Below are positions 1 to 11,045 of a DNA stretch of 64,000 nt, piece by piece; positions within the stretch are counted from its first letter, which is position 1, and every line of letters begins with the position of its first letter. The translations under genes and the position numbers were made by a program. Origin of the DNA: Cordylochernes scorpioides (Eukaryota > Arthropoda > Arachnida > Pseudoscorpiones > Chernetidae); the NCBI GenBank assembly GCA_030710605.1, contig CP092870.1, forward strand, positions 54,511,921 through 54,575,920. Direction: 5' to 3'. Under the pieces are notes generated by a model, which was not told where the DNA came from, did no database searches, and was given only the letters and a program-made list of their open reading frames with translations.

Positions 1-2049
1 TTTCCTTTTTGGATACCAGGAAATAACCCTAATAATATAGAATGATAAATTAATAAAACAGCTTTTCGCCAAAAGTAGAAGAATTGGATGGCGATTTTTA
101 TATATAATCCGAGATATGTAAAATAAGTGAAGGCAAGTTAAAACATGAAGTAAAAAAAAAAAATGTTATCTTAGATGCGGTTGCTGGAATCCTCTCAACG
201 ATATAAATTTCGAAGTTTATAAATTTTTAATTTTTATTAATTCAACTCATACTCAGTATCGATAATATTTATTTTAATTCATTTGAAAAATTCGAGTATT
301 CATCTATCTCTGATGATATAATTTTCCCTGAAATTCAGTCACTTAAGGATAAAGCACTATGATGATTTTTTCAAAATTGAAATTTCTAATTCACCACTGA
401 AGCTTCACAAGCCTTTCGTACTTTTAAAGATATTCAAAGCAGTAAAGACCCATGCTTTGGTACTCTCTAAGGCGAAGGTTAAAAAATTTTGAGAATACTC
501 TCTCTGGAAACAAAACCTCGACATGGAAGACCATCGACATGCAAGTCAGTGGCTGTTACGATTTCACAGAATGTTTAAACTATTAAAACGTTATCCACGT
601 ATGGAGAAGTAAGTGCTTTACAAGTTTCTCGACAAACGGGGATTTCGTATGGAACAGTTTGGAGAGCACTAAGAATTTCTCTTAAAACATACCCGTACAA
701 AATTCAAAGATTTCACGAGCTAAAAGTCGACGATTTTGAGAAGCTTCAAGAAATCGCTTCCAGGGTTTTCTGACAAATTGATATTGATGAAACCTAGCTG
801 TCGAATATTCTGTGGACAGATTAGGCTCACAATTCTCTAAACGGAGAAGTTAACATTCAAAACAACAGCATTTGGGCAACAGAAAACCATAGGAATTTTA
901 CAGAAATGCCACTTCAACAGCCCATATATATAATTTGGTGTGGGTTCACTTCTTCTTTTATTATTGGGTCATTTTTATTTGAAGAAATCAATGGAAGAAC
1001 TTTTAAACCCGTTTCTGTAACTGGTGAACGTTATGTTCAACTTGTGGGAAAAAGGGTATTCCCGTATTGCAGTAGAGACAAGCACTAAGCGAAATAACAT
1101 TCATGCAAGATGGAGGACCTCCTCATATCTTCCGCGGTGCTAAACAATTGCTGAAGGATACGTGCTGTGAAGATCGTGTGATAAGTCGCCACTTTATACA
1201 CCAGTGGCTTCCAAGATTAACAGACTTGACGCCTCGCGATTTTTTGTTATGGGGGTACATTAAGTCGCGTTTTTATTGATGCCGGTCTATCACATTGGCC
1301 ATGTTGAAGGCTTCTATCAGAAGGCACGTTTCATATATTTCAACAGATATTATTTAATGCTGTCCAATCTGTCTTCTATCGTCTTCAGGCGGTGTTTGTG
1401 AATGAAGGGCGCCACATTGAGCAAGGATTGAGACCTAATACAAGAGAGATAAGCTGCCATATATTATATTATCTACCAATATTTTGAAGCTCTTCGATTT
1501 GGGTTATGGAGATAATAAATGCTGTCCTCACATCTTGACTCTTTCCTTTTTTGTGAACAGTATTTATTTTTTTATTTATCATTTACGCACATCTTATATT
1601 ATGTCTTTCATGCCAAAGTGTTATAACTTCTCGAATAACAATGTTACACACAATTTTTTTTCTTATGTTTAGTTTATCGCTTTTCTCTCATTATAAGGAA
1701 TATTCTCTGTACACCCCTAAATTTAGAAATTTTCGCAAAAAAAAAAAATACAAATTGATTTTACTGCCATGTTATTCCACGAAAAAGTATCGATCTAAAA
1801 ATGATTTTTATTTGAGGGGAAACATTTTAAAATTTTGTACAGCATAATAAGCAATGATAGCATTTGACAAGCCCATAGGGTACATGGAATAAAGTACGAC
1901 TAATAGATTTTGTTATCCCCTTCTTTATTTCATTTGTTGGATCCTGACAAATCTCCAGTTAAATAGTCAAGTGTCGCCAATTTGTCAAGAAACTATACAT
2001 TTCTTATAGCAAGAAATCCTATTAGTAGTGCCATCATAAATTTGGGTAA
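1..2049 (+). mobile_element. Tc1/mariner-like element copy A, 5' end outside window
   Basis: It aligns by eye along its length with the complete copy at 2054-4804 and the split copy at 52367-62466, and begins inside the left inverted-repeat region of that family. Its true left end lies before the window. It stops at about 2049, directly before copy B, and its right inverted repeat is missing. The coding part holds many frame breaks. It is a dead, truncated copy. Confidence 0.8.
480..1420 (+). pseudogene. Tc1/mariner-like transposase remnant (copy A)
   Basis: This is the remnant of a DDE transposase, the enzyme that cuts the element at its inverted repeats and joins it to a TA target. Short in-frame stretches resemble the copies at 2760-3720 and 60652-61460: a helix-turn-helix-like stretch RQTGISYGTVWRAL near 640-670, then QDGGPPHI near 1106-1130 with the second catalytic Asp, and the LTPRDF stretch near 1230. 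These pieces are in different frames and are broken by stop codons, so no functional protein is expected. The family call rests on motif order only. Confidence 0.75.
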
Positions 2050-2053
2050 TATA

Positions 2054-2379
2054 CAGGGTGATCCAAAAGTCTTGCACAACTTTAAAAATTAATAACTCCG
2101 CGAATATTTGCGCTAGATCAAAGCGGTAAAACACCATTGTGTTCAGGATTCAATGGGATTTTTATGGTAAATATTTAAAAATTCGAAATTGATTTTAGTT
2201 ACAATTTTATTCGCTAGATGGCCCCCTATCAGAATAAGCGATTCAGCGGCCAAATTGTTTGATAAATTGAAAAATATAACTGATCGACACGTATTTTTTT
2301 TCTTTTTGAATACCTGGAAAGAATCCTAATACCAAATGATAAATTAATAAAACCCCATTTCGCTAAAAGTAGAAGAATT
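2054..2379 (+). repeat. Left long terminal inverted repeat of copy B
   Basis: About 326 bp that pair with 4480-4804. The pairing starts at the CAGGGTGAT tip and runs through the CGCTAGATGGC block to the TAGAAGAATT block, with scattered mismatches. Repeats this long are unusual next to the 20-30 bp of classic mariner. Confidence 0.85.
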
Positions 2380-2759
2380 GGTTGGGAACGATTTTTAAAT
2401 GCAATCTGAGATATGTAAAATAGGTATAAGCAAATTAAAACATGTAACAAAAAATATATATATTTTAGATGAATGTGCTGGAATCCTCTCAGCGATTTAA
2501 ATTTCGAAAATAATAAATTTCATTTTTTTCAAATTCAACTATCTCTTAGTATCGATTGTATATATTTCAATTCATTAGAAAAATATTTATCTATCTCTGA
2601 TCATTTATTTTACTCTGGAATGCCGTCACTACAGGATAAAGCACTCTTGGTGAATTTTTTAAAATTTAAATTCAGAATCTGCCACTGAGGTTTTACGAGC
2701 GTTTCGTACCTTTAAAGGTATTCGAAGCGGTAAAGGACCCATGATATGTCACTCTCTAA

Positions 2760-3720
2760 GGCAAATGAATAAAAATTTGAGAAGACTGTATCTCCCTGGA
2801 AGAAAAATCTCGGAATGGAAGACCATCAACATGCAAGTCACTGGCTGTTACGGTTTCGCAGAATGTTGAAGCTATTGAAACATTATCCACGTATGGAGAA
2901 GGAAATACTCGACAAATTTCTCGACAAACGGGGATTTCGTATGGAACAGTTTGGAGAGCGCTAAGAATTTTTCTTAAAAAATACCCGTACAAAATTCAAA
3001 GATTTCACGAGCTGAAAGTCGGCGATTTTGAGAAGCGACAAGGGTGTACCGGCAAATTGATGTTGATGAGAACTGGCTGTCAAATGTTCTTTGGACAGAC
3101 TCTAAATGGAGAATTTAACATTCAAAACAGCCGCATTTGGCAACAGAAAACCCTAGGAATTTTACAGAAATACCACTTTATCAGCCGAGAGTTACAGTTT
3201 TGTGTGGGTTCACATCTTCTTTTAGTATTGTGTTATTTTTCTTTGATAAATCAATGGAGTAACTTTAAAACCGTTTCTGTAACTGATGAACGTTATGTTC
3301 AACTTATGATAGAAAAGGGTATTCTCATATTGCAGGACAGACAAGCACTAAGCGAAATAACATTCATGCAAGATGGAGGACCTCCTCATATCTCCCGCAG
3401 TGCCGAACAATTGCTGAAGGATACGTTCGGTGAATATTGTGTGATAAGTCGCCACTTTATACAGCAGTGGCCTCCAAGATCACCAGACTTGACGCCTTGC
3501 GATTTTTGGTTAGGGGGGTACATTTAGTCGCGTGTTTATCGATGCCAGCCTACCACATTGGCCATGTTGAATGGCTTCTATCAAATGGCACGTTTTATCA
3601 ATTTCTACAGATATGTTATTCAATGCTGTCCAATCTGTCTTCTATCGTCTGCAGGCGGTGTTTGAGAATGAAGGGCGTCACATTGATCGAGAATTGTGAC
3701 CTAATACAAGAGAGAAGGTA
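2760..3720 (+). pseudogene. Tc1/mariner-like transposase, frameshifted (copy B)
   Basis: The best-preserved stretch, read at 3057-3527, carries NGEFNIQNSRIW, then FMQDGGPPHIS with a catalytic Asp, then RSPDLTPCDFWL with the probable third acidic residue. Read directly, 41 residues lie between the Asp of QDG and the Asp of PCDF, longer than the 34 of mariner proper. The tail after DFWL continues in another frame at 3437-3721. The N-terminal part (2820-3050) is in yet another frame and is partly deleted compared with copy C. The protein is inactive. Family Tc1/mariner is clear; the subfamily is not. Confidence 0.8.
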
Positions 3721-4479
3721 GTTACCTCATGTGTTATATAATCTTCTATGTATTATATTATCTACCAATATTTTGAAGCTCTTTGTGTTGGGTTATTGGG
3801 TTAATAAATGCTGTTCTCACATCTTGACACTTTTTTTTCTTTTCTGAACAGTATTTTCTTTGTTTGTCACTTGCTCACATTTTATATTAGGTCGTGCAGA
3901 CCAAAGTGTTATAACTTCTCGAATAACACTGGTACACACAATTTTACCCCTCATGTTTAGTTTATCGCTTTTCGCTCGTTAGAAGAAATAGCATAAGGAA
4001 TATTCTCTGTACACCGCTAACTCTAGAAATTTTGCGCAAAAAAATAATACAAAATGGTTTTACTACCACGTTATTCAAAGCAAAAGGTCGATCTAAAAAT
4101 TATTTTATTTGAGGAGACACATTTTAAAATTATGTACAGTATAATAAGCAATGATAATATTTGCAAGCCCATAGGATATTTGGAATAAAGTTTGAAAAAT
4201 ATATTTTGCCCCTCCTCTCTATATTTCATTTGTTGGATCATGACAAATATCCAGTTAAATAGTAAAGTGTCGCCAATTAGTCAAGAAACTACACATTCCT
4301 TATAGCAAGAAATCCATTAGTAGTGCCATCATAATTTTTAGTACTATATTACCATTTCAAAAAATCGTGTATTGATATCAGCACTGTTTTTCAAACATTC
4401 AATCTATACCTCAAAACTCCATCAAAATATAAATATTTTTTGCTACTTGTTTTAATTTGCATTTTAGAATTATCATAAA

Positions 4480-4804
4480 ATTCTTCTACCTTTAGCGAAA
4501 TGATGTTTTATTAATTTATCATTTGATATTATTAGGGTTCTTTTCTGGTATTCAAAAAGGAAAGATACGCGTCGATCAGTTTTATTTTTCAATTTCTCAA
4601 ACAATTTGGCCGCTTAATCTCTGATTCTGGTAGAGCGCCATCTAGCGAATAAAATTGTAACTAAAATCAATTTCGAAATTTCATTATTTGCCATAAATAT
4701 TCCCATTGCATCCTGAACACAATGGTGTTTGCCGCATTGCTCTAGCGCAAATATTCGCGGAGTTATTAATTTTTAAAGTTGTGCAAGACTTTTGAATCAC
4801 CCTG
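4480..4804 (-). repeat. Right long terminal inverted repeat of copy B
   Basis: Partner of 2054-2379. The outermost bases are CAGGGTGATTCAAAAGTC when read on the minus strand, one difference from the left tip. Confidence 0.85.
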
Positions 4805-4809
4805 TAAAA

Positions 4810-5037
4810 TAAAAAGCATATATTGGATAGAATAAAAATCAATTATTTGCCAATATTCCATTTGACTCAATGACAAACCTTTTGAAGGCGATACAGCGTA
4901 ATCCTTTGTTTGTAAAAATGAATGCAAAATTTTACAAAATTATACATTATAATGCCTTGACAAAGTTGATTTTCAGCCAACCAAAATATTGGCAAATTTA
5001 TATTTTCATCAAAAAAATTTATATACCCTTTTTATCA
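4810..5037. repeat. Inverted dimer of a short AAAAAGGCATATATTGG-type repeat
   Basis: The left arm reads AAAAAGCATATATTGG near 4814 and the right arm ends with ATATACCCTTTTT near 5033. Both arms contain the ATTTGCCAATATT block (4845-4860 and 4982-4995, inverted). The right arm holds a degenerate form of the GATAAAGG stem-loop seen intact at 36577-36617. It belongs with the small fold-back elements of this window. Confidence 0.55.
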
Positions 5038-5039
5038 TC

Positions 5040-6020
5040 TAAATGCTCAAAATTGGAATGCTTTATATTCAAGATGATTATTATAACTAATTATCTATAT
5101 TAGAGTATTTTTCCGTTATGGAGTTTAATTTAGATAAAATGAACAAATATTCAATAAATATTTTCCTTGCATCATACCTCTATTAAAATGAGAATATTTC
5201 TGAGATAATATATGTCGTATATTTCTATTTTAATAATTTCAAATTCACAGATTATTATTCTGTGATATATTGTATATATCGTAATATATAACTTATCATC
5301 ATCATTCTATTGTTGATTTGTAATTATCAAGTTTTCATCTGATATGGTGTAATATAACAAAGACATTTAAATAAATAAAACCTAAAATCGATTTCTACTT
5401 CTAAATCAACCTAAATACACTACAATATAAAGTAATTTTCATTTAAGAATAGTTTTCTTTTTAATAAGAGCACCAGATTTCAGCTATGTCAACAGATGTG
5501 TGAAACGTGACATGCGTGAAATTGTGATGGGCCTTGATGTAACAGTAATAATGTGACATCGGATTATCAGAGATTGATTTCAGGATCATTTAAATAGGAA
5601 TAATAATAGATAATATTACTTTATTGATAGACAATATGTATATTATATTAAGAATAGGAAAATTTGCCGGCGTTCTTGCACAAAAAGCTTTTAGGATACC
5701 TTTATATCTCTATAAAAATATGTTGTATATATATCAATTAATTGTTACCACAGAGTGTGTTTAAGCTCACAGGTAAATAGTCGCTAACTAATGAAAAAAA
5801 AATCCTTTTTTAATTATAGTTTCCCTTTTATATTTTGTTCTCTCTTTTGTAAACAATAAATATAATGTTCAATTAATATTTTCTTTGGAATCAGTTTCGT
5901 TAAAAATTCTAAGCAAAGTCAACGAAATAATTAAATGATAGAAAATAGGTAGGTTCTATGTACAATGTTATTTTAGTATTTATTATCGTGTACCTAGAAA
6001 AATATATAGTTAAAATTTTA
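5040..6020. other. AT-rich stretch, nothing recognised
   Basis: I see no coding signal, RNA gene or clear repeat boundary. Confidence 0.5.
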
Positions 6021-6024
6021 TTTT

Positions 6025-6062
6025 CTAAACGTTCCAACAAAATTATTTTGTCTCTTCGTCAG
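6025..6062 (-). ncRNA. Hammerhead ribozyme-like core, class 2
   Basis: On the minus strand the core reads CTGACGA (6056-6062), a stem II formed by GACAAAA and TTTTGTT, then GGAA where the canonical core has GAAA. The single base change should impair cleavage. It lies in a repeat module that continues to the TTACTGGC and ATGAATGCC blocks at 6105-6175. Confidence 0.55.
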
Positions 6063-6230
6063 GATAAAAAAAAAAATTGTTGAAAGGTTAAAAAAATAAT
6101 ACTTTTACTGGCAGAAGTGTCTATTTTTTAATAAATATGAATGCCAACCAGGCAACGCTTATCTTCAAGATACGTATTATTTGTCTCTTAACGTTATAAA
6201 GCTAGTCGAAGAACGTTTTGTGTTCGAAAA

Positions 6231-6251
6231 CTCTCTCTCTCTCTCTCTTTA
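6231..6251. repeat. (CT)n microsatellite
   Basis: About ten CT dinucleotides in a row. Confidence 0.9.
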
Positions 6252-6379
6252 GATTTTCTATGAAATATTTTAAAAAATTGATGGATAATGAAGTAATATG
6301 GTCTAAATTACCTTAAATATTATTTTATTATTTTTAAAATAACAATAAAACAAATTAAATACTATTATAAAGTAAATAA

Positions 6380-6475
6380 AGCCTACAGGCCTAAGTTTCT
6401 TGTTCAAATTTTTATTTTCAAATTTTGGGACTTGTCAGTCTTTCAACAGGGGTATCACGTTAATTACTGCAAGAA
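6380..6475 (-). repeat. Penelope-like 3' tail module, solo
   Basis: On the minus strand it runs from CCTGTTGAAAGACTGACAAG to AACAAGAAACTTAGGCCTG. The same order of blocks follows the GIY-YIG regions of the Penelope-like elements at 34190-35225 and 63110-63840, which is why I assign it to that class. No coding part is attached here. Confidence 0.5.
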
Positions 6476-6544
6476 TAAAATGGAATTTGTTAAAGTAAAA
6501 TGTTTTTATATGGTTTGATTTTGGAAAAGGAAATTGGAAACTAA

Positions 6545-6790
6545 ATGTTGGATCGTTTTGAAGACAACTCTCAGATTTATAAAATTAATTCATTAAAATT
6601 TAAACATTTTCAGATATAGAGAGAAACGATTTCCTCGTATTATCTACAATATCGTTCTAACCAGATTAAACTTGCGAAAAAGACAACAAATAAAAATAAA
6701 CAAATTAATGGTAGAGGGTAAGTTCCTAATTTTTACAAGCTTTCACAAACAAAGAATTTTCTTGCTTCACTAAATATCGAAAATTCGTTT
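6545..6790 (+). repeat. Dispersed repeat shared with 46105-46400
   Basis: It starts TGTTGGATCGTTTTGAA and runs through TCTCAGATTTATAAAATTAA, CGTTCTAACCAGAT and ACAAGCTTTCACA in the same order as the second copy, with small length differences. The TG start fits a solo LTR, but no target duplication is visible. Confidence 0.6.
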
Positions 6791-6881
6791 TTTTTAAGTA
6801 CGCTTTTAATTTTTTTCTATTTGCTTTTTATAACAAATTTTATATATTTTTCTTACCTTATATTTTAAATGCGCCTTTTTC

Positions 6882-6883
<2 letters not shown>

Positions 6884-6922
<39 letters not shown>

Positions 6923-6962
6923 CTTTATATATATATATATATATAATCTTTATATATATATA
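6884..6962. repeat. (TA)n microsatellite
   Basis: Three runs of TA separated by two copies of ATCTT. Confidence 0.9.
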
Positions 6963-7600
6963 TTTATTTACATATAATTAAATTTGTATAAAAAAATTCA
7001 AGTTACCTTTATGATTGAGCGGTAAATTACGTCAAAGTGGTCATATACTACATAGAGAAATATAAAACTAATTCGAAATATATTTTATGGAAGGATGGGA
7101 TTCTGAGAAATCATTGAAATTTTATCAAAAAGGTGAGACACTAAAAGTGTATGAATGCTTAATAGAGGGAAAATAAGTTTAAAATTCAAATTAAAACGTG
7201 AAATAGCGACAAATTTTGAAATTATATTCACAAACTACTGTTATTTTAAACGAATTTTGTAGATGTGTCTACCATTTTGTTAATTTTATTTTATTTTTTG
7301 TCTATATTTCGTTGTTTGGAGTATCTAGGTACTGCTCGTTTTACGCTTTTGAAGCATAAGATCATTCAGAATTTGCATAAAAGTAAAGAGCAGTCAAATA
7401 TGTCCTTGAAAAAGGCGTGATAGAGGATTGTGAAAACTAAAGAAAGTTTGAAGCAGATATTATAGAACATAATTATATTTTCAATTCAATAGAATAATTC
7501 CTTGTATTAATATTGAGTAAATTTAATCAGGCCTCTAGGGAAAATACACTTTTCCATTATATAAGGGCATGATTAATTTAGTCAATAGTTATTTTTCAAA
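6963..7600. other. No gene seen
   Basis: AT-rich sequence without a coding signal or a repeat I can define. Confidence 0.45.
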
Positions 7601-7607
7601 GAAAAAA

Positions 7608-7776
7608 AAAGGCATCTCCTTATCGGGCAAATGGAAGTTTCTGATGGCTTACGTCATTTAACTGAATGAATATCAACTATTCGTTGATTTTTAATTAATC
7701 CAGAAAAATCAAAGAATAGTTTATTTCGATAAGTGGCGCAACCCATCAGCAACTTTCAGTTGCCTGATAAGATGCT
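7608..7776. repeat. Short fold-back (MITE-like) repeat
   Basis: The left edge AAAAAGGCATCTCCTTATCGGGCAA pairs imperfectly with the right edge, which reads CAGTTGCCTGATAAGATGC before a T-run. The centre contains ATCAACTATTCGTTGAT. Related half-elements lie at 8560-8760 and 41573-41930. Confidence 0.65.
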
Positions 7777-7869
7777 TTTTTCTTTCTTAATTTATGAACC
7801 TTATCCCAGTACAATATCACATTTGTACTATTTTTTCACAGAATTAGTTTTTAAAAAATAATTGAAAAA

Positions 7870-8145
7870 AATAAAAGGTCAGGTGTTGATATTAAAAATG
7901 AAAAAAGGCATATCCTGACTAGGAGCACATTTGCTTTTTGGTCGCAGTGGTACAGCCTAATCCACGCTGAAGAGCGCCAACAGCGCGAAACGCGTTTGTG
8001 GATGGCTTTTTTTGATTTAAAAAGAAAATGGGCTGGCAAAATATCAGGGAACAGGTTAAATCAACGTTTAGTTGATTTCTGTTCCATTGGATGGCGCTTT
8101 GCTATCTATAAAGCACATGTGCTCCTAGTCATGATATGCCTTCTT
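7870..8145 (+). mobile_element. Short element with an intact-looking hammerhead ribozyme
   Basis: Its ends are inverted copies: AAAAAGGCATATCCTGACTA at the left (7903-7922) and the reverse complement of AAGGCATATCATGACTAGG at the right (about 8120-8142). The left end is followed by the ribozyme at 7960-8003; the right half carries the TATCAGGGAACAGG and GATGGCGCTTTG blocks that recur at 31895-31960 and 45100-45150. It has no coding capacity, so it would have to be mobilised by another element. Confidence 0.7.
7960..8003 (+). ncRNA. Type I hammerhead ribozyme, complete core
   Basis: A self-cleaving RNA motif. Stem I is ATCCACG (7960-7966) with TGTGGAT (7997-8003), seven pairs including one G-U. 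The core is CTGAAGA (7967-7973). Stem II is GCGC, loop CAACA, GCGC (7974-7986). Then come GAAA (7987-7990), a minute stem III (ACGCGT, 7990-7995) and the cleavage base T7996. Stem III is too short to fold alone but is self-complementary, which suits cleavage as a dimer, as known for ribozymes of Penelope-like elements and retrozymes. Confidence 0.85.
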
Positions 8146-8559
8146 TATTTTTAGAATTAGATTTTTTATTCATTTCACTCGGTATTATTTTATTGATTCA
8201 AAACTATTTTTGTTGGAAAAAAATGAAGGTTTCGTAGAAGAGAAAGAAGGCTTGATAATTACGAAGATCCATTATTACTTAAAGTTATTTATTAACAATA
8301 AGGAAGGACAAAAGATTAAAGAAATTGAACTAGATCAAATTATATATATACATACCAGCAGCTCAGCCTATCAGCGGCCTGACCTATCCAAGAATCGCTA
8401 GCCAACTAACCAATCTAACAAAGCTGTGATATATAGGTAGAGATGCAAATCATCATAGACAATATTACAGCAATTAACGAGTATTTTATCGTAAAAATAT
8501 ACCGGAATTGCCACTTTCAGCAATTCTCGATATTAAGAAGGAACAAAAGAAAAATAAAT

Positions 8560-8760
8560 ACCTCTCTTTATCGTGCAACTGAAAGTTGCTTGCGCCATCT
8601 ATTGGAATAAATATCAACTATTCGTTGATTTTTTAATTATTTCAGAATTGTTAAATGTCCATTTTTGATTAATAAAGAAAAGCTAAACCCGTCCCTTTTT
8701 TACGCTGTTGACCCGCGTCAGCTGTACCTCAACGACCAAAAAAAAATCAATTTTATTTTT
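8560..8760 (-). repeat. Diverged hammerhead-element copy
   Basis: It shares the TTATCGTGCAACTGAAAGT, TTGATTAATAAAGAAAAGCTAA blocks with 41573-41720. In place of the ribozyme core the minus strand reads CTGACGCGGGTCAACAGCGTAAAAAAGG, so catalysis is lost. Confidence 0.55.
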
Positions 8761-8761
8761 T

Positions 8762-9165
8762 AATATGTGAAATCAATGATTGAAATTTTTATAGGATCTT
8801 ATTTATTAGTATGTGATATTATCTGTTCGTTATATTAAAAGATAATATAGGTTTTTAAATTTTTTAATTAGTCAATTTTAATTTATATTTAGACATTTTT
8901 CATTTTAAATTAGACACTTTCATTTTTATTTAGACATTTTCAATTTTAATTCAGACACATGGCCTTTTTAATGAAAGGTCGAAGTGTCTAAATTAAAATG
9001 TAAAATGTCTAAATTAAAATGAAAAATGTCTAAATTAAAATTAGAAATGTCTAAATATAAATTAAAATTGAACAATTAAAAGTTATAAACCTATATTATC
9101 TTTAAATATAACAAACTGATAAGATCACATACTAAAAACCTGTATATCAGTGATTACTTTACTCT
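8762..9165. repeat. 400 bp imperfect palindrome with internal TTTAGACATTTT repeats
   Basis: The left arm carries TATTAAAAGATAATATAGGTTT (8832-8853) and the right arm its inverse near 9095-9115. The inner part of each arm is a run of roughly 20 bp repeats built on TTTAGACATTTTCATTTTAA, in opposite orientation on the two sides of a centre near 8965. It looks like a MITE whose inner arm has expanded. Confidence 0.65.
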
Positions 9166-9420
9166 GTTTTGATTTGAGATAATCGAAGGTATATTTATCA
9201 TTAAAGACTTTGTTTATAATGTATATGTATGAAAGAATTGTGAAATAATAAAATAATTATAGTAGCATAAAATTTGGCATCTTCTATTTTTCTTTTAAAG
9301 ATATCTAAATATAAAGTGCAATTTCTTATAAAATATAACTCTCACTAATAATCTTCACCCTATAATAGAAACTTTTCAATATGCAAAATATAGTAGTTGA
9401 ATTTTAATATATATATTATA

Positions 9421-10129
9421 TCTATATTAATAAAATGGAAATTTCATAAGTGGATATCACTAAAAACTTTCGTTACAATGCATCAATTTCAACCAAATTT
9501 TCAACATTTATGTAAAACGAGATGGAGCAGGTTTTGCTTAACATCAAAATATATTTCCTAACATTAACATGCGTAACTTCGCTGTTATCGATTAAATACA
9601 AAAAAATCAACAGAGTTAATTTTATTTATATATAAATACAGAATTATATTTCAACAGAGTTAATTTTTTTACATACTAGCTAATAATCTCAATCTAAAAA
9701 ATATTCAAAACAAGCAATTTTAAGATAACACCATATGTAAAACAGTCGGCCAACAAAACAACAACGATATTACATCTTTCTCACATATTCACACACAATC
9801 TTGATTAATAATTAAAACTAATATTTAACATTGTTTATTATACTTCAACTTTTATTTCTACATTTGTTTTTAAATACCGAATTGTTTTATCATGTTTCTA
9901 ATTTCGCCTAACAAATATACAAATTTATAGTGACCAACATATGCAAATTTTATCTTTGTTTTTATTTAACTTGATATCGTAAACATAACATCCATTGTAA
10001 GTATTTTTCTGTTCACCTTCCGTGGTTTCTCTTTTCTCTGATAGTTTTTAGGTGTAGTATATTTTCTTATTACTAGACTACAAACATTCCCTCGAGAAAA
10101 ACCTGGGCGAAGCCGGGTACATCCGCTAG
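9421..10129 (+). mobile_element. Non-autonomous Helitron-like element
   Basis: It starts TCTATATTAATAAAATGG after an A and ends CTAG followed by a T, matching Helitron insertion between A and T. Ten bases inside the 3' end there is a hairpin: CCTGG (10102-10106), loop GCGAAG, CCGGG (10113-10117). The element is 709 bp, carries no Rep/helicase coding sequence and has no target duplication, as expected for the class. Confidence 0.75.
10102..10129 (+). other. Helitron 3' hairpin and CTAG terminus
   Basis: Five-pair hairpin with a GCGAAG loop, an 8-base spacer, then CTAG at 10126-10129. This is the termination signal of rolling-circle transposons. Confidence 0.75.
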
Positions 10130-10289
10130 TATATATTGTAATATTAATTTTTGTGTAGAACATAGTATAGGCTAATCGATATTTATGATAAAAGTTGCCA
10201 ATAGGCAAAAATGGAACTTATACAAAATAGTTCGAAATAATTTTGAATCATTTTACATTTAATTTTGACCTTTAATAACATTTGGGAAT

Positions 10290-10522
10290 TGTTGTTAATT
10301 TTCGATTGTAGAGTTGGAGCATTTCGATATGAAATATATTTATTGGCTTATATACTTAGCACAACATTATAAAAGTAAGAAATGATTAAATGATTATATA
10401 TCTAAATACAAAAGTTTATTTAAAAATTGAAAACCATCCTTTGTTCTTCATGTCTAAACATTCTTCTTTGTTCTTCATGATTTTTATTGATGTTCCTTTT
10501 TTTCACAGACAATATACCTTCA
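10290..10522 (-). repeat. Copia 3' LTR
   Basis: It begins TGTTGTTAATTTTCG and ends ATATACCTTCA on the plus strand (TG...CA in both directions). It differs from the other LTR by a few substitutions and short indels, so the insertion is not recent. Confidence 0.85.
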
Positions 10523-10545
10523 ATATCCTCCCTGTCTTCAAAAAG
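10523..10545 (-). other. Copia polypurine tract
   Basis: On the minus strand a purine-rich run with GACAGGGAGGATAT lies directly before the 3' LTR; it would prime plus-strand DNA synthesis. Confidence 0.6.
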
Positions 10546-10599
10546 GGGCATCATTCAACTTAATTCCAATGTTCTGTAGATGGTTGTTTAAAACAGTTC

Positions 10600-11045
10600 C
10601 GCTTAAATTCTTTGTCATGATGTCTGCAGGATTATCTTCTGAGCTGATGTATTTGAGAGTGATTATGTTATCATTAAAGTTATCTTTGATATAATGGTAT
10701 TTTCTGTTCAATGTCTGCTTCTATTGGAGTGCATAAGATTTTTGATCCAATTTATCAATGATTGGGAGTCAGTGTTGACTTCAATTGGTTGTTCAATCAG
10801 TTGATTTTGTCCAATTGCCTCCAATAAGCTTGTACATCATTTTCCATCACAAATTCCATCACAAAGTGAGAAAAGTTCAGCTTCCATTGTAGAGAGTGCA
10901 GTCATTCTTTGTTTTTCACTTTTCCAACTAATTGGAGTGTTTCCTATCCTTATGAAATATCCTCCAAAATATTTGGCATCCTGAGTGGTGTTCCAGCTGG
11001 CATCAGATATTTTGTTCATTTTCCTGGGTCTGAATTAATTTCTAG
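10600..11045 (-). pseudogene. Copia RNase H region
   Basis: Residues readable at 10837-11019 include ISDASWNTTQDAKYFGGYF, ISWKSEKQRMTALSTMEAEL: the D of SDA and the E of MEAEL are RNase H catalytic positions, and STMEAEL is a Copia hallmark. The frame is broken after GICDGK; further remnants run toward 10600. This domain removes RNA from the RNA/DNA hybrid in replication. Confidence 0.8.

Larger units (their letters stand above)
2054..4804 (+). mobile_element. Tc1/mariner-like element copy B, both ends present
   Basis: The element is 2751 bp, starts CAGGGTGATCCAAAAGTC and ends with the reverse complement of a near match. TA lies at both edges (2052-2053 and 4805-4806), the target duplication expected for this superfamily. 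It abuts copy A, so it may have inserted into A or into a neighbour later lost. The interior is a broken transposase. Between about 3740 and 4480 it is AT-rich non-coding sequence shared with copies A and C. Confidence 0.9.

Noticed and set aside
1484..1847. Small plus-strand frames in mariner copy A
   Set aside because: They are phenylalanine/tyrosine-rich AT-driven frames in the non-coding 3' part of the element.
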